A DNA stretch of 64,000 nt from Acidimicrobiaceae bacterium. Its GTDB lineage: Bacteria > Actinomycetota > Acidimicrobiia > Acidimicrobiales > RAAP-2. Numbering within the stretch: position 1 is the stretch's first letter; each line of letters opens with the position of its first letter. The notes under the pieces are model-generated. The model did not search any database. It saw only the letters and a program-made list of their open reading frames with translations, and was not told the DNA's origin. Where the stretch lies: NCBI GenBank assembly GCA_003160635.1, contig PMLV01000077.1, positions 67,386 to 131,385 of the forward strand. Reading direction: 5' to 3'. A program made the translations under genes and the position numbers. Below are positions 35,289-43,173 of this stretch, piece by piece.

Positions 35289-37881
35289 CGCTCAGATCCA
35301 CATCGTCTCGATCGCCTTCGTCGTCGACATATACATCTTCGGGTTCTGCTTCTTCGGTGGGTTCGGCACGTGGCATGTCAACCTGGATCAGATTCTTCGG
35401 CCTTGATTCGGGTGCGGCACGTGGGAATGAGAAGGCAGCACCCATGAGATGATCTATAGCATCGAGTGGAATCCGATAGCCCTCCTTGTGGGGCTTCGGT
35501 TCGGAGTCCTTATCAATTGGATAGAGCAGAATTAACCCGCGTCTGCTCTCCGTCCTTGCGTCCAAAAGCTGGTTCTCGTCCATGCTGGTGGCCGCTGCGG
35601 AATTAATCAGATCCGCTACACGGTCAGGTTTCGACATCAGCGTTCCGATGTTCGCCGTGGTTGCGTTACTCGATCGCTCCAGTTTCGAACGCGTCAACAG
35701 GTTGACTTGGCCACAGCCAAGATCGATCTGTTTTGCGGGTGGTCGACGAGTGATGACTGCGAGATTCCAATATTCAAGCCATTCGTACCTCTGCTGTTCG
35801 GATATATATCTCTCCAAGAGGCCCGAGCGAAGCTCGGTGTCGGGATGGAAGGTGAAATCTCGGACAAATGTGAGCACCGATTCGGCGGCGATATCGAAAA
35901 AGATCAGCCGGCTCTCTTGCCGATCTTGCCGCGAGCCGGAGTCGAGCGCTGTTGAAATCAGACGCTTGGCGGCTCCTCGATTGGAGGCAATTTCGGCAGG
36001 ATCCCGATGATGAAAGTATGTGGTCTGAGGGCGCTGACCGCTGTACGACGCCTCACCCGGTACTGCAAAGTGCATTTTGTTTCTGGCTGTTACCTGCATC
36101 CGCGGATGGAGCCTGAGTCGGACGGGAAGTTGTAGCGGCGTTGCATCCTCGGCTTGAATTCTCCAGACTTCCAGTCGGAGATCTCGTTCAACGTCGGCGA
36201 GGAACCTGAAATCCTCAGCAAGATCCGCAGAGGTCCAGATCCGAGGTAGATCTTCATACCCAGGCCGATACCCGAACCATCGACCCATCTGCAGCAGGGA
36301 GTCGTAGGTTTGGGCGGTCCGTAGGAAAAAAGAGGATACTAGGCCTTCGAGAGTGAGTCCTCTTGAGAGGGTGTTACCGCCAACAGCGATCACAGTGGCT
36401 GGTTCCTTGGTGTATATCAGACGATCCGTCGATCGGCTGTTGTCGGCAACCACCTTGACATCGGACAGAACTTCAGGGATCGCATCCTTCAGGTCAATAA
36501 ATGGAATGGCGCTACGACCAAATCGACTGGGCGGTTCCCGCTCCTGCTCGACGGTCCATTGATCCTTCCAGTCAGCTTCCGTGGTGCCAGACAACCAGTC
36601 ATTCCGGAGTGCCTTAATGAAGTCTCGGATCACATCGAGTTGCTGCAGCTGAGGATCGATTCTCATTGTCGTATGGATGAGCATGCTTGAGTGTTTCCGC
36701 TCTCCCGACCTCACTCGGCGGGCGGCGGTTGCCAGCAAGAACCAGCGGATTGCGTCGCCCAGCGCCGGCGTGACGACGGGCGAAAACGTCCCTTTAGTTG
36801 GAACTCTGTAGTGATGGACCTCGTCATGGGGAACGATCCGAATCATGTCGTGAGGCTGGGAGTCGGTGTCCTCATCATCCTCAACCACGGCCTTTCCGAA
36901 GAGTTCCTCGGAGCCAAAATAGGGTGGAGGCTTCGGCAGCGAATAAATGAAATTGCGCGGGTAGAGGTCCTCCGCGTCAGCAGGATTTATGAGAACATTC
37001 GCAAAAGGAGTGGCCGTGTAACCAATGTACGCGACTCTGGGTAACTTCAAAAGATCCACGATCAATCGGTTAATGTTGGTCCTGTCCAGCTCCGGATCCT
37101 TTGCTGCGTTCGGGCTAGCTTGGTCTGACTCGTCGTCAATGATCAACACTGGACATGCGTCTAGCCCGCGCTCTGCGTCCGCAAGGCGAAGCCAATCACG
37201 AAGGCGGGTCAGTCGTGAGACATTCTTCTTCACCACTGCCAGCAGACGGAGTTCGGTGCCCGCAACCAGAGCGAGAGCCTTCAGGGGACGGCCAAAATCC
37301 TCATCCTCTCCGGTCAATTGTGACCATTTTGTCTTGTGGAGTTCGTAGAGCTGTTCGTCAAGTCTCAGTTGTGTCTGCCGCCGGAGTGCATTGTGAACGC
37401 CTGACAAGACGATGAAAAGCCGATATCCAGCGTCCGCAGCCTTGGCGATCGTCGCCGTGAAATTGGCGGTCTTTCCCGACTGTACATATCCGAGAACCAG
37501 TCCTCTAGTTGAAATGGTGGGACTGTGCGGGTCTGCGAGAAGGCTGACGACATTCGTCGAGGCCTCGTCCAACGACTCGACCGCGTCCTTCCAATCGGGA
37601 TCAGATTCGAGTGATTTTTTGAGTCCAGGCCAAAAGAGGTCGTCAGCACTCGGTCCTGTGTACCAAGGTACGAATTCCTCGAGGTCGACCAACGCGCCGT
37701 GGGTTGCAATATGCCGCCGCTGTTCGGCTATCCGCAAGTGCTCTGCAACCATGCGGTCGACCAGATCGTCGTTCCCCAGCATTACCTTCAGCTTGGCCGT
37801 CGCGTTCGGGAGATCGTTGCCCTGCCGGAGCAGCAGCTCGAGTCCCTCGAGTACGCCTTGCTCCTGTGCCGTGAGTGCCAT
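35281..37881 (-). CDS. Z1-domain superfamily II helicase/ATPase
   Basis: About 866 residues from ATG 37881 (GAGGG upstream; the track's GTG at 37944 would add 21 residues). Walker A is RGLVLGYVQSGKTANFTATI, Walker B LIIDDESDQA, then LPRVAYIGYTATPFANVL (TAT motif), VGGNTLSRGLTLEGLV and MGRWFGYRPGYED, all characteristic of Z1 proteins. It is the likely translocating or remodelling motor of the restriction complex. First gene of the minus-strand operon, divergent from vsr with a shared promoter region of about 150 bp. Confidence 0.9.
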   Translation of the reverse strand: MALTAQEQGVLEGLELLLRQGNDLPNATAKLKVMLGNDDLVDRMVAEHLRIAEQRRHIATHGALVDLEEFVPWYTGPSADDLFWPGLKKSLESDPDWKDAVESLDEASTNVVSLLADPHSPTISTRGLVLGYVQSGKTANFTATIAKAADAGYRLFIVLSGVHNALRRQTQLRLDEQLYELHKTKWSQLTGEDEDFGRPLKALALVAGTELRLLAVVKKNVSRLTRLRDWLRLADAERGLDACPVLIIDDESDQASPNAAKDPELDRTNINRLIVDLLKLPRVAYIGYTATPFANVLINPADAEDLYPRNFIYSLPKPPPYFGSEELFGKAVVEDDEDTDSQPHDMIRIVPHDEVHHYRVPTKGTFSPVVTPALGDAIRWFLLATAARRVRSGERKHSSMLIHTTMRIDPQLQQLDVIRDFIKALRNDWLSGTTEADWKDQWTVEQEREPPSRFGRSAIPFIDLKDAIPEVLSDVKVVADNSRSTDRLIYTKEPATVIAVGGNTLSRGLTLEGLVSSFFLRTAQTYDSLLQMGRWFGYRPGYEDLPRIWTSADLAEDFRFLADVERDLRLEVWRIQAEDATPLQLPVRLRLHPRMQVTARNKMHFAVPGEASYSGQRPQTTYFHHRDPAEIASNRGAAKRLISTALDSGSRQDRQESRLIFFDIAAESVLTFVRDFTFHPDTELRSGLLERYISEQQRYEWLEYWNLAVITRRPPAKQIDLGCGQVNLLTRSKLERSSNATTANIGTLMSKPDRVADLINSAAATSMDENQLLDARTESRRGLILLYPIDKDSEPKPHKEGYRIPLDAIDHLMGAAFSFPRAAPESRPKNLIQVDMPRAEPTEEAEPEDVYVDDEGDRDDVDLSDA

Positions 37882-38028
37882 TGGTCCCTCAGCTTCTGCC
37901 GTGGTGTCTGGTGTGGCAATGTAGTCGCTATCGATTCGAATCACCCGGAATTAGGCAGATCCTCGAGCTAAGAGGCTGAGTTTTGGATTGGGTGAAAAGC
38001 GCAGACACAGGGGAGGCACGATTTGGCT
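37882..38028. promoter_or_regulatory. Divergent promoter region of the R-M locus
   Basis: Short region between the divergent Z1 and vsr starts; both transcription units must start here. I see no confident -35/-10 pair. Confidence 0.35.
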
Positions 38029-38463
38029 ATGGGGAAGCAGAAGAGTGGTCCTCGGCTGCGACCCCCAACGCCTCAGGTCTCCCAGCAGATGGCCAGGATG
38101 CCCACGGTGGGATCTGGGCCCGAGATGGCCATCCGAAGGGAGCTGCACTCGAGGGGACTCCGGTTCCGAGTCGCCCCTTGTCATCTGCCAGGCCGTCCGG
38201 ACCTCGCCTTCACGCGTGCACGTCTCGCAGTGTTCGTTGATGGCTGCTTCTGGCATGCCTGCCCATTGCACTGCTCCGTACCGAAATCAAACCGGGAATG
38301 GTGGATCGCAAAGTTCACCATGACTCGGGAAAGAGACGAGCGAAAGGATGCCGGTTTGGCATCGCTAGGGTGGTCAGCAATCCATATATGGGAGCACGAT
38401 CCAGTCCAAACTTCCTGTGATTGGATCGAGGAGGAGTGGCGAAGAAGGCTTGCCGAGAGATGA
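38029..38463 (+). CDS. vsr: Very-short-patch-repair endonuclease (Vsr)
   Basis: About 144 residues from ATG 38029. Vsr motifs: GSGPEMAIRRELHSRGLRFR, LPGRPDLAFTRARLAVFVDG (catalytic Asp in PD), CFWHACPLHC (zinc ligands) and SNREWWIAKF, then a C-terminal IHIWEHD. Vsr nicks at T:G mismatches made by deamination of 5-methylcytosine, protecting sites of the companion C5-methyltransferase 1.3 kb downstream. In MORC-type loci it may also serve in restriction. Confidence 0.9.
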   Translation: MGKQKSGPRLRPPTPQVSQQMARMPTVGSGPEMAIRRELHSRGLRFRVAPCHLPGRPDLAFTRARLAVFVDGCFWHACPLHCSVPKSNREWWIAKFTMTRERDERKDAGLASLGWSAIHIWEHDPVQTSCDWIEEEWRRRLAER

Positions 38464-38466
38464 TGC

Positions 38467-39819
38467 GTGCGAATGGATGCGCGACGTGGCATCTTGGTGG
38501 CGAACCTAGATCGGGGAAATGAGGTGCCCAAAACGAGCAGTGCCATGGACGTAACGCCCTCTGCGAGCCGTTTGACGAATTCGCTACGTGACATTGGTTA
38601 CGACTTTGCCTCGGCGGTCGCAGATCTGGTTGATAACAGTATTTCCGCAGGATCACGGCAGATTGACATCGAACTTGTATATGAGGGCGAGAGTTCCTAC
38701 ATCCTAATTGCTGACGATGGCTGGGGAATGGGCGATGATGATCTCACCGAAGCGCTGAGGTTCGGTTCTCGTCGCGACTATCTGAACGATGAGCTAGGCA
38801 GGTACGGACTAGGTCTGAAGACCGCGTCACTGTCCCAATGCCGAAGGGTGACCGTAATGTCGAGGAGGACTCCGATTCAACGGAGGATATCGGCTCGCAC
38901 CTTGGATCTGGATCATATTATGGATACGGATCGCTGGGAACTGGTGGAGGTTCCGGAGGACACGTGGGCGTTCCGGGCGCTGGAATGGCTCGATTCATCC
39001 CCTGGCACCGTCGTGTGTTGGGAGAAACTCGATCGCGTTCTCCCCAAGGGACGTTCAGTTGGGGGAGGGCGGCGGCGAATCGAATCCTTATCAAATCGTC
39101 TTTCAGATCATCTGGGCATGATTTTCCACCGTTTTCTTGAGGGTTCTGCGCTGGATTGCCACCGCCTCGCCATTACTGTTAATGGACAGAAGGTACGGCC
39201 GTGGAACCCATTTGCACCTAAGGAGGAAGCTCGTATCGAGTTACCTCGTCGGCAGTTCGAAATCGTCGCAGGTGATGAAGTTGGTTTCGTATCCTTCACT
39301 CCCATCGTGCTGCCCGCTCGTAATCTATTTTCCGGAATTAACGAGTTTGAACGGATGAGCGGTCCTGCCAAATGGAACCGTCAGCAGGGGATATACGTTT
39401 ATCGCGCGGATCGTCTCGTTCAAAGCGGCGGATGGTGCGGGCTGCGAGCAATCGACGAACACACAAAGCTAGCTCGAGCGGCCATCGATTTTATGCCCGA
39501 GCTGGATGAGCTCTTTCGCATCAATGTGGCAAAGATGCGGGTTTCACTCCCGGTCGAAGTACGACCACTGATTGAACCTCACGTGACAGATCTATGTCAC
39601 CGAGCACAAGAGATGTACCGTCGCGACCTGCGAGAGGGTGTTAACCAAGAACCCCTCGGCACTGTTCGAGATGAGGTGACATCCTCTATTGACGCACAGG
39701 AGATTGGTGCGGCGATCCTGTCCGCGTCACTCGCAACAAAGACCACGGCCCAGTTGCAATCGATCGTTGACCACTTACGGCGGACTAACCCAAACGTAGT
39801 CAAACGGCTAGGTTGGTGA
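38467..39819 (+). CDS. MORC/MutL-like GHKL ATPase
   Basis: 450 residues. GHKL motifs: FASAVADLVDNSISAG (N-box), LIADDGWGM (G1), LGRYGLGLKTASLSQCRRVT (G2), and GTVVCWEKLD with the S5-domain lysine region. The arrangement matches MutL/MORC-type ATPases found in restriction-modification loci rather than Hsp90 chaperones. It follows vsr by three bases, so they are co-transcribed, and overlaps the convergent methyltransferase gene by 20 bases. GTG 38467 is used; ATG 38473 and 38545 are alternatives. Confidence 0.85.
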   Translation: MRMDARRGILVANLDRGNEVPKTSSAMDVTPSASRLTNSLRDIGYDFASAVADLVDNSISAGSRQIDIELVYEGESSYILIADDGWGMGDDDLTEALRFGSRRDYLNDELGRYGLGLKTASLSQCRRVTVMSRRTPIQRRISARTLDLDHIMDTDRWELVEVPEDTWAFRALEWLDSSPGTVVCWEKLDRVLPKGRSVGGGRRRIESLSNRLSDHLGMIFHRFLEGSALDCHRLAITVNGQKVRPWNPFAPKEEARIELPRRQFEIVAGDEVGFVSFTPIVLPARNLFSGINEFERMSGPAKWNRQQGIYVYRADRLVQSGGWCGLRAIDEHTKLARAAIDFMPELDELFRINVAKMRVSLPVEVRPLIEPHVTDLCHRAQEMYRRDLREGVNQEPLGTVRDEVTSSIDAQEIGAAILSASLATKTTAQLQSIVDHLRRTNPNVVKRLGW

Positions 39820-41785
39820 TCTCAAGAACCTCTTGGTAGCAGTTTTCAGCTGCGAACTTACATCCATCCAGGAGGGGACAGTGTCCGCAGTCTGGCGACC
39901 GACCCGCCGTGCATGTCGATGCCGCCAGTTCCATCAGTGCCAAGTGGGCATCTTGTGCACGGTCCTCGCCTCCGATCAATCGTGCAACAGCAAGACGTCC
40001 ATCGCTGTAACGGTTTTTATGCTCAACATTTTCGCCAAGAAATCGGGCGGCAACTCGCAGAACGCCATTGATAACTAACACAGGCTCATCACGATCTTCC
40101 GAATAGCTTGGGCAGACAAGCACAGCTAAATCCGCCACCGTCGAATTCACACCAGGAGCGGCAGCCAACTCTGGGGCTTCTGCATTCCTACCAATCGCAG
40201 CTGGGTGCGCGACAAACCATTTGGCCGCCGACTTGACTAGCTCTAATCGGTCAGAGCGTCCCCTGATCTTGGCATACAGCTCGAGTGCCTTCAGATTCGA
40301 GGGCTCAAGCGAGTCAGCCGGCGTCACAAGTTGACGGGTAGCGGCCCACGCTTCCTGAACGTGGTCGCGAGCTAACCGCGACCACATGGTCTCAGCTTGG
40401 ATTACTTGCCAGCGTGATTCAGCTTTGAGCCATGGAGTCGTAAGTCTCTTTCGACGACGAAACCAGGTGGCGAGAGTCTTTGATATATCACGCGTAGACC
40501 AAGGTTCAGCGTGTGAGTAGTGCAGCGAGTCGAGCACAGCTCGCCCAAGGTGATTTGCCAACATGGGGGGAACGGCGTTTCCTATCTGGCGAAAAGCAGC
40601 GGAAGGGGGTCCCGCAAAGCGGACATGGTCTGGAAAGGTCTGTATGCGTGCCGCCTCCCGAACGGTGATGGTTCGATCCTGCTCGGGATGGATGAATCCG
40701 TACCCGTCCTTCGCAATGTGAGCTGTAATCGTTCGACTTAGCCCGTTCCAGTCAAGGCGCTTGTACTTATCGTCGAAAATATCGGATCGATACCTCTTCA
40801 GGTGTTCATCAATGTCCGCATATCGCGTCGTCGAATCCATCTGCGCAAATGCGAGTGCATCATCCTCTCGGACTGGCCGCGTTATGTGGTCATATAGCCG
40901 ATGCGTAAGACGACCAGTAAGGCCCTTCCGCATTTCGCGCTGGAACTCCGTTTGTGGCACCAATGGATAGTTCGCCCAGCCTGATGCGACAGGATCCGAA
41001 GGATCGTCCCCGTTATCAGGCCGCCAACCCCCTCCCACTTCGGGCAAATCACCGATGGCGTTTCGAAGGTTGATCTCGGTGGCGGCCGGCACTGGCCAAT
41101 CAAACCGGACTCCATGCGCTAGTCCGATGAGAATTAGGCGGCTCCGAGTCTGTGGAACACCGTATTCCCAGGCGGGAACAACCCGTTCCTCAACTGAGTA
41201 CCCCATCAGCTCGAGTTCATCGACCATTGAGCGCAAAATCCACATATCTCTGTCCAACGCCATGTCAGGCACATTTTCCATGAGAACGGCTGTGGGTCTA
41301 GCTATCGAAACGATCCAAAGGAAAGCCTGCCATAGATCCTTTCGCATGTCGTGTTCAGGTCTAACGCCTTGGCGAACAAGATTCCGAAGACCGGAACGCC
41401 CGACGCGCGAAAACGCTTGGCAAGGTGGCCCACCAGCGATAAGGGTTACGCCTAATGTGCGAATGAAGTTGGCGACTTCTTCGACAACGGCGTCATTCCC
41501 GAGATCCCAGTTCGCGCTGAGGCCGGGGTGATAGGCGCGGTGGGTTTCGAGAGCGAACTCGTCGTTATCAACACCGAGGATTACATCGAAACCAGCCTCC
41601 GCGAGGCCTAAGCTCAAACCGCCGGCGCCACAGAACAGATCGACCGCCAACGGGCGCTTCAGCCGCGCCAAGAGATCGACGAGTTCGTCTTTGTTCGAGA
41701 CGGCTAGAGGATGTGGTTTCAACTTGACGTACGGACCACGCACCATCTTGACGGCGTACGGGTCCCTTACTTTGATTGTCGCCAC
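39800..41785 (-). CDS. DNA (cytosine-5)-methyltransferase fused to a HhH-GPD glycosylase-like domain
   Basis: 661 residues. The N-terminal ~390 residues form a C5-methyltransferase: VDLFCGAGGLSLGLAEAGF (SAM motif I), AGGPPCQAFSRVGR (catalytic PC), VLMENVPDM (ENV), RSRLILIGL and RQIGNAVPPMLA. The C-terminal ~230 residues look like a HhH-GPD base-excision glycosylase: ELAAAPGVNSTVADLAVL (hairpin-helix-hairpin), PVLVINGVLRVAARFLG, LALMELAASTC, and a C-x7-C-x2-C-x5-C iron-sulfur pattern at residues ~625-642. The usual catalytic Asp after the hairpin seems absent. It modifies host sites for the locus. Confidence 0.85.
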   Translation of the reverse strand: MATIKVRDPYAVKMVRGPYVKLKPHPLAVSNKDELVDLLARLKRPLAVDLFCGAGGLSLGLAEAGFDVILGVDNDEFALETHRAYHPGLSANWDLGNDAVVEEVANFIRTLGVTLIAGGPPCQAFSRVGRSGLRNLVRQGVRPEHDMRKDLWQAFLWIVSIARPTAVLMENVPDMALDRDMWILRSMVDELELMGYSVEERVVPAWEYGVPQTRSRLILIGLAHGVRFDWPVPAATEINLRNAIGDLPEVGGGWRPDNGDDPSDPVASGWANYPLVPQTEFQREMRKGLTGRLTHRLYDHITRPVREDDALAFAQMDSTTRYADIDEHLKRYRSDIFDDKYKRLDWNGLSRTITAHIAKDGYGFIHPEQDRTITVREAARIQTFPDHVRFAGPPSAAFRQIGNAVPPMLANHLGRAVLDSLHYSHAEPWSTRDISKTLATWFRRRKRLTTPWLKAESRWQVIQAETMWSRLARDHVQEAWAATRQLVTPADSLEPSNLKALELYAKIRGRSDRLELVKSAAKWFVAHPAAIGRNAEAPELAAAPGVNSTVADLAVLVCPSYSEDRDEPVLVINGVLRVAARFLGENVEHKNRYSDGRLAVARLIGGEDRAQDAHLALMELAASTCTAGRSPDCGHCPLLDGCKFAAENCYQEVLEITNLAV

Positions 41786-41907
41786 CTCTATTTACCGGGT
41801 TCCATTCTCCGCCTCTCGGCGTCTCTGTACACTCTCTAGTCAGAGGGAGCCTAGACGAGCGCTGTATCGACCTGTTGGAGGCGAAGGGTTGAAGGAGGCT
41901 TGGCTTC

Positions 41908-42216
41908 CTAACCGCCGAGTTCACCAACCGGGTTTGAAATCGCACCGAAGGCTGCCGTCCGCTCCGCAATGATCCGGATGACTTCCGATTGCGGAAGCCC
42001 AACCTCCAGTGCACCCGACGAGGCGAGGATTTCGGCCTTGATGATCGCACCAGTGGCGCCGACCGCGGGAACTGTCAGCTCGATCATCCAGCCTTCGGCG
42101 TCTATAGAACCCAGTGCTCCATACATCTCCAGACGGTGGAGCAGGGTTGAAAACGGACCATTTGGAGCGGGTTCGCCACCGAATACCACAAATCTAACTT
42201 CTACGCGCCATTCCAC
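41908..42216 (-). CDS. Small uncharacterised protein
   Basis: 102 residues (MEWRVEVRFVVFGG ... VGLPQSEVIRIIAERTAAFG). The alternating beta-strand/helix pattern and coherent composition suggest a real gene, and it lies upstream of the methyltransferase on the same strand with a 122-bp gap. No family recognised; it may be cargo or a regulator. Confidence 0.5.
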   Translation of the reverse strand: MEWRVEVRFVVFGGEPAPNGPFSTLLHRLEMYGALGSIDAEGWMIELTVPAVGATGAIIKAEILASSGALEVGLPQSEVIRIIAERTAAFGAISNPVGELGG

Positions 42217-42317
42217 GATACCTCCCGAGTACTCCAGATCGCTTCTCCATTGAACGGTCTCGCTTCATACAGGATTTGGAACATCGACTCGAACTGCCTC
42301 GAGGCTCCCTCCGTAAC

Positions 42318-42333
42318 GGGGCCGAAAGGCCCC
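42318..42333. terminator. GC hairpin with GAAA tetraloop (possible terminator)
   Basis: A 6-bp perfect stem, GGGGCC/GGCCCC, closed by GAAA. No T-run follows, so a factor-independent terminator is only a possibility; it separates the R-M cargo from the AICE core. Confidence 0.4.
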
Positions 42334-42674
42334 GACCGCCTGCCGAGGCGGCGGCGCAGCCGCCGGCCGACGGCGGGGCGGCTTGAAGCAGTAGAGAAAA
42401 CTCCTGAATTACGGGGTCAGTGTTGCGGGGATCTCATCTAACTCTCCTTCTTCTCATTTCCTTCTTTCTGCTCTTTCCCTCTCCATCCTCGTTCTTGTTC
42501 GTTGGTCTTCTTTGTGAGTCGTTGGATCTTTGTCTCTTGTCATTTCCAGACTCATCCTCAACCTCCTTTCGGTGTTTCGTGATGGACCTCTCAGTCTGTT
42601 GCAGTGACGAATTCAGCAATGTCGTGACCTGGTGTTTGTTCGGTTCGGTCTCGCGAATTGGCCATTCATAGGTA

Positions 42675-42706
42675 GGGAAGGAATTCGCCTTCCCCCTTTG
42701 AAGGGG
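42675..42706 (+). promoter_or_regulatory. Mutually exclusive leader hairpins over the ribosome site
   Basis: GGGAAGG/CCTTCCC (42675-42694, 7 bp) shares bases 42693-42694 with CCCCT/AGGGG (42693-42706), and the second stem covers the AAGGGGAG ribosome site of the gene at 42713. Forming one should free or hide the ribosome site. The structure is seen; its use as a switch is inferred. Confidence 0.35.
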
Positions 42707-42712
42707 AGCACC

Positions 42713-43030
42713 ATGCGACTACCCGTAGACACCAGTGCCGTGAACTTCGTCTCGGCCGGACCACCCGAGCCGGCGATCGATTTCGGCACCAAGGCGCAGA
42801 AGACCGACGACAAGGGTCTCGGCATCAACCAGGTCCACCTCTTCGTCGTCGGCGGCGGTACCCGTGAAGTGATCACGGTCAAGGTGGCCGGAGAGCTCAA
42901 GGGCATCGGCGAGTTCACCCCGGTCAAGGTGACCGAGCTGGTGGCCACGACCTGGAACATGGAGGACCGCTCCGGTGTCTCGTTCCGGGCGCTCAAGGTC
43001 GAGGTCCTCACTCAGCGGACTAGCGCCTGA
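42713..43030 (+). CDS. SCO3933-like regulatory protein of the integrative element
   Basis: 105 residues from ATG 42713 with AAGGGGAG eight bases upstream. The opening (MRLPVDTSAVNFVSAGPPEP) and the VTELVATTWNMEDRSGVSF region resemble the small SCO3933-family proteins that stand at the head of transfer-replication operons in actinobacterial integrative elements. The exact role is unclear. The next gene starts on its stop codon (TGATG overlap). Confidence 0.7.
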   Translation: MRLPVDTSAVNFVSAGPPEPAIDFGTKAQKTDDKGLGINQVHLFVVGGGTREVITVKVAGELKGIGEFTPVKVTELVATTWNMEDRSGVSFRALKVEVLTQRTSA

Positions 43031-43173
43031 TGGAACGGTTCTTCGGGATCGTGCTGACCATGATGGTGGTGCTGATGCTGCTCGGATTCGTCCTGGCGCA
43101 TCTGGCCATCGCCATCTTCTTGTTGCTGGCCGCCGGTCTCATCGGGCGTCAGCTGCGCCGGCACGGTGCCTGA
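43030..43173 (+). CDS. Small single/double-pass membrane protein
   Basis: 47 residues, too short for the ORF track. ATG overlaps the previous TGA by one base and its stop overlaps the translocase start by eight bases. Sequence: MERFFGIVLTMMVVLMLLGF, then a second hydrophobic run and GRQLRRHGA, so one or two membrane spans with a basic cytoplasmic tail. Such tiny membrane proteins are common before traB-like genes in AICEs and may help the transfer pore. Confidence 0.65.
   Translation: MERFFGIVLTMMVVLMLLGFVLAHLAIAIFLLLAAGLIGRQLRRHGA

Larger units (their letters stand above)
42217..42712. other. Upstream region of the AICE core operon with hairpins and a pyrimidine tract
   Basis: No supported gene. 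Holds a GGGGCC-GAAA-GGCCCC hairpin (42318-42333), a GC-rich inverted stretch, a pyrimidine-rich top strand (about 42433-42570), and two overlapping hairpins just before the SCO3933-like start. The 61-residue minus-strand ORF here is highly charged and probably an artefact of the tract. Confidence 0.5.

Noticed and set aside
42434-42619. 61-residue highly charged minus-strand ORF
   Set aside because: Results from the pyrimidine-rich tract on the other strand; no conserved features.
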